Positions 24,651-38,527 of a DNA stretch of 64,000 nt are shown in pieces; positions within the stretch are counted from its first letter, which is position 1; the number at the start of each line of letters is the position of its first letter. The stretch comes from Apteryx mantelli. Taxonomy: Eukaryota; Chordata; Aves; Apterygiformes; Apterygidae. Location: NCBI RefSeq assembly GCF_036417845.1, contig NC_089981.1, forward strand, positions 61,318,768 to 61,382,767, written 5' to 3'. Position numbers and translations under genes: made by a program. The notes beneath the pieces were generated by a model, which had not been told where the DNA came from, did not search any database, and worked only from the letters and a program-made list of their open reading frames with translations.

Positions 24651-27600
24651 GGTGGGTCGCCCACTGTTGTAAGCTACACGGGTGGGGAAAGGTCTGCAGC
24701 AGCTCTATGGCATCCCTCCGTATAACGTAGCTGGCAAAGCAGCATCGTGGCTTCAGTAGTCAGTAGAAATGTCGCTTCAAAATTGTTTTGTATGGCTCCT
24801 TTGGGGGCCACCAAGCTAGTGCAGCTCCCCTCTGCCATGCGCTGCGGGCTGTGCCAAGCAGCCACTCTGGTGACCACGGTTCTTTCTACTGCTCTGAGGT
24901 CAGAATTTTGGCATCCTCTCCCCGTTTAGAGCTGCGCCCCAGTCATGCTCTGTCTGTGTGTCTGCGCACACTTCACAGGTCAGCACAGGGGTATTTTGTC
25001 CTTACCGTTACCCTTTGCCATGTCTCTTTATCCCTCTTTGAACCAGGGTTGTGCTGCTCCCTTGGCTGTCTTCAGTCCCTGCAAGCAAAGGTATCGGAAG
25101 GCCTGGCACAGAGCCAGTGTCGTTCTCTGACACCACGGAGATGTTTTTGAAAGAACTGCTGATATGATGGCTGGGCAGGTCGCGACGTAAGGAGCAGTCT
25201 TAAAAGATATGGAGATGACTTAAAACTAAGAAGAAAGAATAACCCTCCTGAGAGTGCTTCATTCATTTGTCCATATTGTCCAGTTGGACAAGGGTTTTGG
25301 CACAGGACACCAAATATGGACCGTTTTTTCTCTAGCACAGCAAGAGGAAAAGAGGATTCCCAGTTGTGTGTGGCGCTCAGCTCCCTGAACAAAAATGTGT
25401 CTGAAAGCCAAGAGCTCCTAAACATGCAGAATCTCTACCAGGAATGTATGTGAAATACAGCCTGCGCTCTGGCCCGCCAGCCATCACTCCCCAGAACACC
25501 TAAGTTACTAGAATACCTTGCTGGAGACTAGCAAACTAGCATTTGTCAGCATGTCTGTGTATATATGTATACATTCATACTGCATAGGGTGAGGTACATA
25601 AGATTTTTTCCCCTTTCTCCATTAATGTAAGCCACCATGTTTCCAGATCTACTTTTTGAGTTACATCCTGCTCTGTGTTCAGAATGGAAACTGAATTCAT
25701 CAAATTGGGGTTTCCTTAACCTCTGTAAATAGGCTTAGCCATGCATATGTGCAGTACATCCTCCAATGCCAGTGCAACCACTGTCCTGGCTTCAGCAGGC
25801 ATCTGGCACTCACAGGATCAGTGCCCTGATCTCATGCTCTTGCAGTGTACTCTGTCACCTATGGAGGTCCTCTACACTGTAGTTCCAAGGCACATAAAGC
25901 AAAAGGTGGAAAAGGAGGTAGCATCTCCAGAGTTGCAAGGCTGGATGACAACTCGAAATTGTGCATGACTCACCCCCCCTTTACTACCATGGAAACTCAA
26001 TAATGAGTCATAAGTGCTTGTTATTCTATTCACTTCTCAAGGTATACACCTGAGGCATCCAGACACTCAGGGATGCTGGTACAAATCACTGTCCAGTATC
26101 TGGCAGCCATCAGAGAACAGAAGAAACAAGGATTAAAGGATTTTTTTTTACTTTCTAGACATCTCTGAGAAATACATGAGAGTTTACCAGAAGTTGAGAC
26201 CATTTCTAAGGGATGAAAACCAGAAGGTCAGAGGCAAACAGAATAGGGCTTTTCATTTTCAAGGAAACTGAGGGGTGGACTCCCCATGACTGCAGCTACC
26301 AGGGAAGGAACTTGGAATAGACCCTTGTGGTGACCTTGAAGGCCACAGAAATGGCCAATATCCAGCTTAGAGCAATAATGATGAGGCAAAAGTGATTGCT
26401 GGAGCACACAGACAAAGCTGCTGCTCATCTGGTTCCCCACCCTGGCATCTCACTGCACTCAGGAAGCATCGAGTTTCACTACCCCAGTGCCACAAGCCCT
26501 GCATCCCACCAGGCACCCCCGAAATAGCCCTGTGATTCAGAGCGCCCAGCAGCCACACGAAAAACCTTTGTGAATGATATCCTATGCTGAGCACATGCCT
26601 CGAAGGAACCCCCTCCAAGTCTCCCCTCACCCTCTGTGGATGGAAGCAATGACTCACTGGAGAGCAAAAGGCACTGTTCATTTGGATTCAACTCCTGGAT
26701 GCTCGTTAGCATAAAGTGATGGTAATTAAGTCAATTGCCTCATGCACACAAGCTCTCTTAAATCACAGCCCTTTGCTTTTTCGTTCTGCACATCCGTTTT
26801 GCTTCTCTATCAACTAGACTAAACTCAGCATTACCATTTTAGCCTAAATTCCTGTGAAAGCAAGGCCTATACCTGACTTCTTTGGGCATCCCTTGTCTCA
26901 CTTGGGCAAGTCCTTGTCCCAGTAACTGTTTAACTTGTTAGCTTATTTCAGTCATATCTGGCAGAAGGATAGAGGTCTCAAAAGTAATTAAGATCCTTAA
27001 TTAAGTAATTAAGTTTCATAAAATAATTCATTTGAGATACAAGAAAGTGGGGTGTTATGTCCACAAGTAACTTCTGATCATGTTGATTTCTGCTATGAGA
27101 CAGCAGGCCCCTTATGGAGTAGCCAAATTACCTTCAGGAAAAGGGCTATAAAGGGAGAGCAGAGGAACATGTATAAATGTATGTGGAAATAACAGGAAGT
27201 CTTAATACCATTCAGTTACAAAGACAATCGGTCAAGAGAGAAATCCATAGGAAACTACATTTCACTAGTTATGTTGCTCACAGCCCTTCTTATTTTTCCT
27301 TTGCTCTGCAGAGTACCTCTGGAAAACGTCCAGTTTCCCTCCAACAATTCTGTATTTTCAGTGGGAGTACAAAGAATGCAGAATAAAGTCTAAATTCATG
27401 TTATATGAAAGAGTATTATAGAAAACCCCAGCAAAAGGCAAACACTGAGTTTTTTATATCTTTTCTTACATTGCAGATACATTTATTTTAAAAAGTTATA
27501 TTATACTGTAAATTTATTTGACTATAATTGGCAGATTCTAGGGTGCAGGAAGATATCTTCCTGCAAGTCAGCAAGATTTCCAGAGTTTCCTGCCTGCACT

Positions 27601-27899
27601 AGTCCTTACAAGCCTGCAGCAAGGGGCAGAGTCTGTGGGCTAATGTGGAGCGCAGGTCCCCAGCGAGCCGTCCTGTCAGACCATGCAACTTGGGAGGAGA
27701 ATGAATTTTCCTCTAAGGGAAGCTCGGGGTCCACATTCCTTGGCAGGGCACTTAGGCTGGTCTAAGCTGCCTCTTCCACCTCCCTCTGCCACTTGTTCCT
27801 ACCCCTGCGCTGTGCCAGCACATGTGTTCATGTGAACTGAGCTCAGGAACTGATCCAGCTGGAAGAACAAACAAAAATGCAGAAAATCACTCCAGTCTG
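24651..27899. other. Upstream flank of CFL2, no gene recognised
   Basis: Ordinary mixed-composition DNA between two GC-rich islands. Distal CFL2 promoter elements may lie here. No exon or repeat is recognised. Confidence 0.55.
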
Positions 27900-28530
27900 G
27901 GGTGGAGGAAGGCGTTGGGTTCCCCCCCCCCCCCCGAATCAGCTCCCAGACCTGGGTCACTGCATGGCTCCACACACACTTGGGCTTGGCACTGGGCGGA
28001 GGGCAGGGACAGGGGCTGCCGAAGGAATCGGTGTGGTCCCAACCCCAAAAGCCCTTTTCGGCTCCAAGTCACCAGTCAGGTTCTTGCAGGCCTGTGTTGG
28101 GGTGGGATGTGGGGCGCACCAGGGCTGGCTGCAGCTCTCGGAGGACTCGGGTCCTACCTCCTGGCCTATGCCGCTCCCGTGCAGAGCGATGAAGCGAGCC
28201 GTCCCCTTGCGTCACCCCGCGGGCGCCAGGCCCTGCCAGGACATTCCTTGGCCGTGCCACAGAGCAGGCTCCATCCTTGGCGCGTCGGCTCCATCGCCAG
28301 CACGCCGGCTCCCACTCGCCCCATGCCGCTGCTTCACTGAAGCATCACCGCAATGATGCCTCCCGGGGCCCGCGGCAGCGCGGCTGGCCCCCGCTGCTGC
28401 CCCCGGCACCTCCCGAGCATCCGCACCTCCACACCTGCCCCCGCTGCCCGCCGACCGACCCACTGCGCTGCGGCAGCAAGGGAGAGGGCAGCTGTAAGAG
28501 GAGGGACAAGAGCCCGGGGTGAGTCATGGC
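27900..28530. promoter_or_regulatory. Isolated GC/CpG-rich island between CFL2 and BAZ1A
   Basis: About 600 bp of GC-rich sequence, densest in CpG at about 28130-28500, some 4 kb upstream of CFL2 and not part of either gene model. At its right edge a consensus donor GTGAGT (28519-28524, plus) overlaps a perfect AP-1/TRE site TGAGTCA (28520-28526). It could be an unannotated promoter (lncRNA) or an enhancer. ORFs across it look like composition effects. Confidence 0.45.
27922..27935. repeat. C14 homopolymer
   Basis: Fourteen C in a row at the left edge of the GC-rich island. Its length is likely uncertain in sequencing. Confidence 0.9.
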
Positions 28531-31500
28531 AAAGGTTCTCTTTATGTATCACAGGGTAGTTTTACTCAAGCTGTAATTTCGGTTTGATGGCTGTGATACG
28601 TAAGTTAGTTTAAGCAGCCTTTTCCCTGCCAGTGGTGCTGCTTCTCTGAATGTGGCTGAAGAAAAATACTTGTTTTTCTCAGAGAGTTCTTCACCCAGCT
28701 CAGTTCCCTAAGCAAGTTCATCTTACAGCCCTACAAACAGCTGTGCCAGAACAGCCCAGGGAAGCATCAGGGAGGTAGGAACAAGCAGGATAGACAGTGT
28801 AACCCAGCACTGCTGCTGGAGACACGCTCCTGGAGCCAGCGGCTCACTTCTTAGGGCTGGCTGGAATTCCCCATTTCCCATTCTGTGACTCTTAATGGCT
28901 TGCTAAGAAATCATGCATGCCAATGAATCATAATGCTGCTCGCCCACATGCCTGTCGCTGGTCAATGGAAAATAAAAGATACATTTAATTAGAATGGTAT
29001 GTTTTTTAATGACATCATTTTAGAGATGGCATTTAAATGTAATAAAAAAAGGAAATAAAAATTCCTTATGGAATAGAGATGGCAGAAAAATAGGCAAACA
29101 GAAACAAAAAAATCCCTCAAAAGTCTAAAATACAAGGGAACTTTGCCCAGCCATATTAATGGAAACAGAAGATTAAAAAAATGACTTTTAAGTAATTAGC
29201 ACATATTCTATATTCACAAAGCTTTGCATATTTGTAACACTGTAGAGAAAGTAACTATTTACCCTCATAGCCTTCATGGATTTCTGTTTCCCCTGCAAAA
29301 TACTTTTTCCCCAGAAGCAATTTCTTTCCAAGCCTCTTTTTTCTTGCTGCCTCTTGTTCATAGCTGAGATAAATTTACAGTATAACCTCAGGTGAGGAAG
29401 GATTTACAAGATCAGACACTGTTTGTGTATCAATTATTCAATCAGGACACTTACCAGCTTTTCTCTTCATAAAACTTTCATTTTCATGGTAAAGACAGTA
29501 TTTTTTCACTTCTATTTGTAGCATTTTTATTCCAAGGTCTCAAAGCTCTCTATTAAAATTATGTAATCAAGTATCCCTGTCTGGTGGGTATTACCTTTCC
29601 TGCTCAGTGACTTGCCCAAGGTCACACAGGAAGCCTGTGGCAAGCCTTGGCGCAGGGCGGAGAAGGCTTCAAGCCCCTTCCACGCTTTACGCCCCAGACA
29701 ATCCTTCCTCCAAAGGAAGGAAATGTAGGTCATTCAGAACTACTATTTTCTCGAAGCCTCTCTTTCAAGCAAATAGCAAAGTCAGATACTCCTCAATGAG
29801 CGTCCTCTAAAAACACAAGGTCAGAGGAGTTTGATGCTGGCTGTTATTTCCAGCTACAGATGTGCCAGAGCAACACATACATCTCTATATACAGTGAAGC
29901 AGAACCCTGGCTGTATAACAGACCTGAATGCAATATGCTAAACCCTGTCTAAAGAAAGGAAATGTAAAAAGCAGGATCGTTTCTGGGAGGCAGAGTAGCT
30001 GCTGTGCTTCACAGAATAATGCTTATTACAGTGAAATGGCAAGAAGGGAGCTAAAGTGACCTTTAGAAAACTAACATATAGATCTGACCTATACACTTGG
30101 TAAGTGGATCTGGGGAAAAGTTGCCAGACTGCTTTGGAAGAATAGACTGTAATGCTAAACGAAGTATAGATTTTATTACTTAATCATTCTTATTAAATAA
30201 AAGTCCAGAATTTTTCTTCAAGCAGCCAAAAAGCAATGGTATAATTTGTTATATGTGTTGGTCACTTGGAAAACCTCTTCTGGATAATCCATTCATTTTG
30301 TGTTCTTGCTTCATACATGTCATTTTTTCCTATAAAGACAGCTAATGGCACAGTCACCTAAAAAGTGTAAATCTCTCAAACTGAAAGCATGCCAACCATG
30401 AAAAAACAGTAGGAGGAAAAACTGAAACATTTTCTGTTACTGCCAGCTTGTTTTCAGCTAGAAAACACTGCTTTTAGTTTGAAATACTTTATTCTCTCTA
30501 TTTATGTCTGCATCAGAGATACTGCTGCACAAAGAAATGTGAAGGATGGGAAGTTATGCCTGGGATCCCTTATTTAATCTCATTTCTTCCAGCCCACAGG
30601 GTCCACTCACAGTTGCAGAAGAATCCAACAGCCTCATGCTCCTTCCTGTCACTATTCAAGGACACACATATGAGTAACATAGAGGAGATGCCATTAATAG
30701 TTTTGCTGGTTTCTGTCAGGAATTTCTAGTGGAGCAATAAAACTGTGATGCCTATGGTTAGCAGGGATGTTAATCAATGTGATGGTCCCAGGAGGTATTT
30801 CTTCAATAGCAATTTCACCCTTCACTAACCTCTACAAGTTTATGGCAAAAATTCCTTGCGTTTGCCATTGGAAGGAAGTTGTCTATTATACAGTGAATGT
30901 TCAGCAGACCACTGCCATACGCCTTGCTCAAGCCATGTGTCTCCTACTGCTGTAATGTCCTTTTGCTAAGCACATTCCTCACCAGCATTCAGCAATTTTT
31001 TTGCTTTTTCTCCTATCTCACACAAATACAGTGATAGTCCTTGTGCTGCCAATCTCAAAGCACTGTTTCTCTCTCCAAGTTTAGGAGGTAAAATTGTGCT
31101 CCCCCTTACACTAGGATTTCAGTAGATTTACCAAAGCATAGGAGCAGAATTTTTTCTGTTTCTTTTTAAAAACTGATTGGATATAAAAAGAGAAGTGTGC
31201 TCTATTTTCTTACTCTCCTCAGTATTATGGCTCAACAATTGGTTCTTTGCTCACTAGCATTATATAAAATTGAATATATAAATATAATGGAACTTATACA
31301 AAAGAAAGTAGTAAGGACAAATGCCACCAAAATAAAATCCATATCTATAATTTTCCTAACAGTGGTTTCATCTTTTTAGGTTTCTGAAAACTTTCAGTGA
31401 AGAAGCAGTAACTCTCACTGGAGGAATAGGATACTTGGAAGTGGTAATTTCTTGAACTGCTTCAGCTTGATTCTCAGGTGAATGACTGCCAAGTGTTGGG

Positions 31501-34500
31501 ATGCAGTCAGACATCTCAGCAGATTGCACTATTTAAACTGGTGCACCTCCAGGAAAAGGTGGTAATGCTTTAAGAAATCTCTTTCCCTTCTGGATCGATA
31601 CATGCAAACCTTCAAAATGTTTGGGTTGGCTGGCACTGATTCTCCTTCATTGTACTCTTCTTTACAGAAGACTCCCAAAAAAGTGGACTCCAAAGACCAC
31701 AAGGGTTCCTTGTGCAGCAAAAGTCCTTGTTTTTGTGTGGCTGGACAAGTCCAAAGCACTATTGCAAACAGATTTCAGATGTTAATCCAGAGTCTTGCAG
31801 CCTTGGCCTGATTCTGCTGCTAACCTGTTATATGGTCGCCAGGAAGACATTTCACCTCTCTGTGCCCTGAACTGTGGTTCATCCATCCTACTGGGGTTAT
31901 GTCATCCAGTTGGAATAAGATCCTTGGAAAATGGACTGTTTCTAATCAAGAGCACTTCTATCACGTTGTAGGTCTGATTTAAGGAGACATCTTTGCAATA
32001 CAAAAAATAATCACCAGGAAAAGACCAAATCCTGTGCAGGAGATAAGGAAACCATCACGAAAGTGCCAAGAAAGGGGAGATTAATTCACATGACCTGTTT
32101 AAATTGGATATCAAAAACTAGATAAAAAGGAGGATAGATACTTTTGGTTCTGAAGTTTTAATACTGTTAAAATTGCTCCAGAAAGACCTAGTGTGAAGTA
32201 TTGCATCTAAACATAAGGTAATTCTGCTGTTTTGATGAAGGTTGAATGCAAGGACTAGGTCCATTGCAATGCTCTGTTCAGCTGTCTCTAGCCACTGAGA
32301 CACTGAGCTATCAAATAAAATAAAGAGGGCTCTGATACAGCCCTTGCTACGCAGTGCAAAACTAAAGGGATTCTGTGCTGCTCAGCAGCACCCCTTTCAC
32401 CAAGCAGCTCCATGCATAACGTAGGCATCCCAAATATGCAAGGAAAGGGGAAAGATACAGCACAGTGCAGATCACCTTTGTTTGCTGGAGATTTGAGGGG
32501 GTTTTGAGAACAATTCTACAAAGCGCTTGAATTGGAGAGACTAGAGAGCACCACTGAGGCGTCACCTTCCTTCCCTAGTGGTGGTAGGGCTTGAGATATC
32601 TATGGGAAACAATTCCAAAGGTTTTGGATCAGGTAATGCTAAGATCTTGTACATGAAAGACCTAATAGAGAGGTCTTTGTCAGCCCACCCTGAGGTGCCT
32701 CCTTCACTTCCTTCATGCCACAGAAACAAAAGATGCCCAGACTAAACCTACTCATGCATCTGTCCCAAGTGTTGCAAGTGCCTTACACAGCAGCTCTGTG
32801 TAGGAAAGTAAAGTCCCTCATGAAGCATGTAGCTTAAAAATAGTTGATCTTGTATTTTAAAACCACTATGCTTTTATTTTTCAGATAGCAACCTAAAAAT
32901 AAAACATTAACTAAGCTTAACATGTTAAATACATGAGTTGAGATCATTTGCTGGTCTATGAAAAAGAGCTTTAGGATGACTCGGGCACAGGAATATTTAT
33001 AACTGTTGCTGGATCACTAGACCTGCAGGTTGCTGTGAAAGTGTCCTCTGGTGACAGCAGTCCTCTTGAGTGGTGCCAGGACTGCAAAGCCCAGCATGTG
33101 ACTCTGATGGCGGGATCTGCGCAGGAACGTTCACGAAAGGCAGCTATAAAGTCCTGATCCCGCAGGCAAATCCACATGCTTCCCAGAATCAAATTCACAA
33201 CTCTGATCCAAAACTCAAATGTTTCAGCATCCTGCATCACATTTCTGACATTTCAAATGCATGATTTGTAGGAGCCAAGCCACAGTACCACTGTCCTCTT
33301 TAAAGTCCTTTCCTATCCAAACTAATTTGATTTGTAAGACACCTAGAGAAAAACAGAAAAGCACATAGATTACTGTATATATTCTTATAAAACTGTTAAT
33401 CTAGGGAATAATTATATAAAGCATAAATAAAACAGTAAACTAAGACTAGCAAATCAACAAAACTCATGTTTGTATGTTACCCTACCAGAGCGTGACTATC
33501 TTCTACAAGATAACTTTGTTACAAATCACACGGGAAATTATACAGCAAACATGATTTTCAGTTTCTCCACATGGTACTATTAAAACCAGGTTGTACATAG
33601 TGCCAGAGTACCAAAATTACATACTGTGACTACCATGCAATCAACATGATGCTAGAGCAGTGTCACTGAGTTACTAGTATAAAGGCCCTTTCTTTCATGG
33701 TTCTTTGAAACAAATCTAAGAAAGGAAACTCGAATCACTGTAGAGAAGAATAAATGAAAGCTGATCTTTTGTGGGCAGTAGCCAGTGCTTTGGAGAGTAT
33801 GCTGTAATGTAACATGGTAGTAGGAAACTTGGCCCAATCAAACATTTCTATCATCAAAAGCAAGTGACCTGAACAGCTGGATATATTCTCTGAGCAACAG
33901 CGAGGCCAAAAGCAGAGCGCTCGTGCTTGTCCCATTCTCCCCCTTCTGGTGAAGAGCAAGGGACTGTCCTGCACAGGGCACACATCCGCCCCCCTCCTGC
34001 CCCCACCACACTCGGAGCCCCTCTAAAGGCAATGGCTGATATCCTCTTGTGCTTGAAGTCCCAGGAAACCTTTTTTTCCTGCTTTCATACCTAAAAAATT
34101 TTAAAGATGAATTTGCAGCCAAGAAAAAATAGAGAATTAGTTTCAGAGATTATAAAGATTGCTATTTTCCATGAAAGCAGCACTATAAACCCAGGAAAAT
34201 CATACATTAAGATAGGGAAGCAAATGCAAAGTTGGCCCCTGTATTTTTTGGAACACATATGTGGACTGTGGACTTCCACTACTGAAAACATTTCAGGTGT
34301 GCTTCATGTTGTTTAGCATTTTAACACACTCCAAATCAGAAAGCATTGGTCAGGGAAAGTATCTCTCTGCCAGAATACAGCTCTGAATATCAGTCAGCAG
34401 GTGCCCGGCTAAGTCTGAAGTGTTTCACAAATAGCAAGTCAGCTTTGTCTGATTACTTAAAAAAAAAAAAAAAAAAGTTTAAAGACAGACACAGCCATAC

Positions 34501-37500
34501 ATTGCCACTGCAGTTCAGAATACTGGATGCTACTGAGAAAAGGGGGAAGGCAGGAGGAAGCTGGGTTTTGTTCCCAGCACAACTTGAGTAAATCAGTTTT
34601 TCCAGTTTTCCAGGTACTGGAGACCTAATTTTCAAAGACCTAAAAGTAGGATGTTCATGAATGATAACCCTATTTTAAGGATAGGTGGCCTAAAGCAGTT
34701 AAAAACATAAAACTTTACATCCATGCAATCTAAAAATAAGTACGCTTCCAGATTCTGTGGTGCACAAATACACAGCCATGTTTTAAAGTTGATTCTACTT
34801 CAGCATCCACATTTGGGAATAGATGGGAGACATCTATGATGGCTTGACTTACTCATCTTTATAATTTCTACCCGATTTGCAGCACAAGTCATTTCACCTT
34901 TGCTTTTGACTTAATCCAAACGTCTTCAAACCTGAGTGCCCCCAAAATGGGAACTTCCTTATCTGTAACTGGAGATTCTCCAAGAGTTGTTGTACACACA
35001 CATTCACACTGGGCATATACCATCGAGCACTTAAAAGCAAAGACTTTTTGTTTTAATAAAGGGCTGTTCAAGGAAGCACCAAATTAAAGGAAAAGGGTTA
35101 GCTCAATGACTACATCAATAATCCAAAACCCATAAAACAAACATGTAATCTCCTAACGACCAGTCCAGTAGAACGTTATGTCAGCCAGAGTCTAGGGACT
35201 TCTGGTGTCCCAGAAGATCTTCTCACTGCCCATAGAAGAATCCCCACTTTTGGACTATCACAGTTCTATAGATCATTCGTTGCTGGGCGTATTGCAGTTG
35301 GTTACTACATGAAGTTGGGCTCTCCAGGGTCCAGCAACCTCTACCTCCCTATAGCTTACACACAGAGGTTCAGACTGGTTTCTGGCTGGATCTTGCTGGT
35401 TTCTGATGCCCATCTTTGCTAAGATTATGCTATGATCATCTTACTTAACTATTAGTATTAAAGTTTAGGTGCTTTCTCCTATGATACTTGAAATGATTTT
35501 TTTCACCCTCCACACAAGAACCATTCAGCACTGGGTGCAGGGTGTGGTGGTTCCAGCCCAAATCCTTCACAAGAGCAGATCTGGAACCCAAGGCAGGCCA
35601 GGGGAACCCGCACCAAGGAAGCAAGTCCTAGTAGCAAAGTCAGTTTCATCTCAGCTTCACCCCAACTTGCTTTATCTTATGACTATTAGGTAGATCAAGA
35701 CCTGAACAAGGGTTTACATCAGGGAAAACAGGAATGCATTTGATCCCAGATTGCCTTAAAACAGAAAACTGGTATTTGTCAGCATCAAAAGCAAGACAGT
35801 CTTCTGCTCTAGAAGCTGGCCGTGAAGAATGCTGTCTCATGTCTGTCACATTGTCTGTCAGAGCAAAGCAACTCAAATTTTCCAACATTATTAAAAGTTT
35901 CCAGGAGTTCAACTGTGAACAGATGAATCTGATGCTTGATATACTACTCCAAAAAATCACCCACTTCCTAATAAAGGAGAACGGACCTGGCACCACAGTT
36001 TTGCTAGATTGGTGCTGCCAGCTGACACCTAAGCAGAAACAGCATCAGTTTGACTGCAACAGCACACAAGGGAGTTACATTTAGCATTTGAAGACAAGAC
36101 TCCATGAATGGACCTTCTCCTTCTGACCTACTCCTGCTTGACTAGGATTAGGAAGGGAAGCTTCCAATAATAGCAGCCACCAAGATTTGACTTCTGTGGT
36201 AACCAGGAGCAAAACAAGCTGGTTTTGAGGAAATGCTGGGGTTTCCTGGAAGAGACAGTATTTTTGGTTGGAGTTCAGTTCCTCCAAAGGAACTGGCTCC
36301 ATGGTTATAAAAGAATTATTACATACAAAAAGAATCAAAAGAAATTCCTTAAAAGATTGTTACTCAGTAATTCCTCGCTCTGTCATGAATGAAAGGAGCA
36401 GCAAGAAAGAGAGGCAGAATCTGCACAGCAGGAAAAACAGTTGGTTTAACAATCCCTGGATAACTGCTGGAGCCCAAGATATATTGCAGGTACTTGCAGG
36501 GAAACAGACATTCACTATTGGATCTTGTTATTCTCCTACTTGTAAAACAGACACTGCACTTTGAACTCACAGAAGCCTGCTGCCCTTTTTTCTTGAAGAG
36601 CCTGGTAAAGCAACAACGCAAAGCCTGATTAGCGAAGACCCGGATCTGAGATTGCACCATTTAACCTATCCATTCCTGCACCTTTGTGAAACTTTGGCTC
36701 AGAGCTCCTGCAGACACAGCACTTCTCCAGGACATGCTCCTCACCCTAGTAGTAACAGCATCTTGGATCACTTCCAGAGGAAAGCATGTGCTCGCAGTAA
36801 GTCAGAGGTTGGCTTGTTCTGGGGGAATTGTTGACAAGCAGCACAAAGTATCTCAGGGGAGGCGGGGAGGGAGATATGAAGCAATTCCTCCTTTTGCAAA
36901 GGTGGGTGTGGGGGAAATAGACATAAAAAGACTTCTTGAAATAGCTCAAAAACAGTACAGCCAAAGTTTGGAGAAGCTGCAACAAAAGCACCAACTCATC
37001 CCATCCACTGACAGGACTAGAGGGCTTGGGCCATGCTCTGTGCCTGAACACACAACAGGCACCCAGAAGGTGAGAGGTAAGCATGCCCTGTGAACAGCAC
37101 TAAAGTCAAAGACTGTCAGATCTGCGTTGTGCATACAGCATATATACAAATATTTTCAGTACAGTTGCTCAAAGGCACAGTGCACACTTCTCTGTATTTT
37201 ACCCTAGCATACTGGACTTGCAAATTTCATGGCAAATTGATAGCATCATTAATGGCATAAGCGTATAAACACAGCCACAAGCAGATATTTGGGTTAAATT
37301 GTTCCCACCTGCTCTATCAAAATTATAGTAGTGTTACTGAGGGGAAGTAATTGAAGGAACTAAACTTGGAGAAAGTGTGACAGGAATGAGCAGCTAGGAA
37401 TAGGTTGAGGACAGTAACAATTTAAATTGCACCTGCCACAGATGGACTTGTTCAGCTCACTGTGGCCCCCAATAAATATACTCACTGAGGTCAACAGGTA

Positions 37501-38527
37501 CTATTCATGTGAATAAGAACTTGCACAACTGTTTATGCAACCTGCTAAGTCAGGATGTTCATATCCTCTTGGGACTAGACAGATGCAGGGATACTGAGCA
37601 CAACCGACACCCCGCAAAGACAACTTCTGCCACTCCCATCACTTTTTAGAGTATTTTAACATTCTTTGTGGTGGGGAGGCCAAAAACCTATATGTCCTTG
37701 ATCTGGGCATAAGATAGATGTCAACTATGAATAAGGCAAAGCTCACATAGAAATGCTGAAGTATTAACAGACATTTCTGGACAATAGCCCCCTCCTCACT
37801 ATTTTCATTTTTAAACCTCAAGCTGATCTGTCTCCTATCTATTGCCATCCACTCCCTAGGCACAAAAGACCGTCCATTCTTGCCATCTCTAGGCAAGATA
37901 AGCACTGCAGAAGCAGAATAAACTCACAATGAAATAGCAAATAATTGTCCAGGACTGTAGCATATAGAGGTGTTAATGCTGCAGTAGAACCTGGCACAAA
38001 AACAGGGAGGAAAGTAACTGCAGCAAAAAACTCATCTTTCAGTTTTTTCCTACCCTCTTCACCCCTACCCCAAATTTCTGCTGCACGCACTTCCTCAGAG
38101 TATGTATGCCTCCCCCTGGGGCAAACCTGTTTTTAAAAGGGATTTAAAGCTACTGACCCCCTCCCCCCAAATATAAATACTGAAAGTTAAGCTCTGGTAA
38201 AAAGACCATTATGAAGGACAGTAAGGATGCTTTAAAGAAGCTGCTGGTCAGCTAAACAAAGCTATGAGGTTCTACACTGTTAGAATAAAGATCCTGATTA
38301 AAAAAAAGCCTAAAATTTATACACACATTCCTTACATGCACATTCATGAACATTTGCAATCAGTTGGAGACCAGGTAAGACAGCGAGACAGCTCACAGCT
38401 GCAGCTGCTGAAAATGCTGGTTGAAGCCAAATCCTGCTGTATTGTCTCCAGCAGCTTCCCCCAGTAAAATAACAGGGAAGACGGCAGAGCAGCACAACTC
38501 AGAAGTAAACTTCAGAAGCTCAAGGTG
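28531..38527. other. CFL2-BAZ1A intergenic region
   Basis: About 10 kb between the orphan GC island and the BAZ1A 3' end. It contains the MIR relic near 29.6 kb and an A18 run (34459-34476). No coding sequence is recognised, and the short ORFs on both strands lack family motifs. Confidence 0.6.
29575..29700 (+). mobile_element. MIR-type CORE-SINE relic
   Basis: GTGACTTGCCCAAGGTCACA (29607-29626) is a near-exact copy of the MIR core, with weaker MIR-like flanks on both sides. MIRs predate the amniote split and are rare in birds. Approximate ends. Confidence 0.7.

Noticed and set aside
27822-28356. Two overlapping plus ORFs of about 160-172 codons
   Set aside because: They are in the GC-rich island, in different frames, Pro/Arg/Ala/Gly-rich with no family similarity I recognise. 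The island is reported as a possible promoter instead.
31841-31870. Short MIR-like string (TTTCACCTCTCTGTGCC)
   Set aside because: Only a short match without the following MIR segments; chance similarity is likely.
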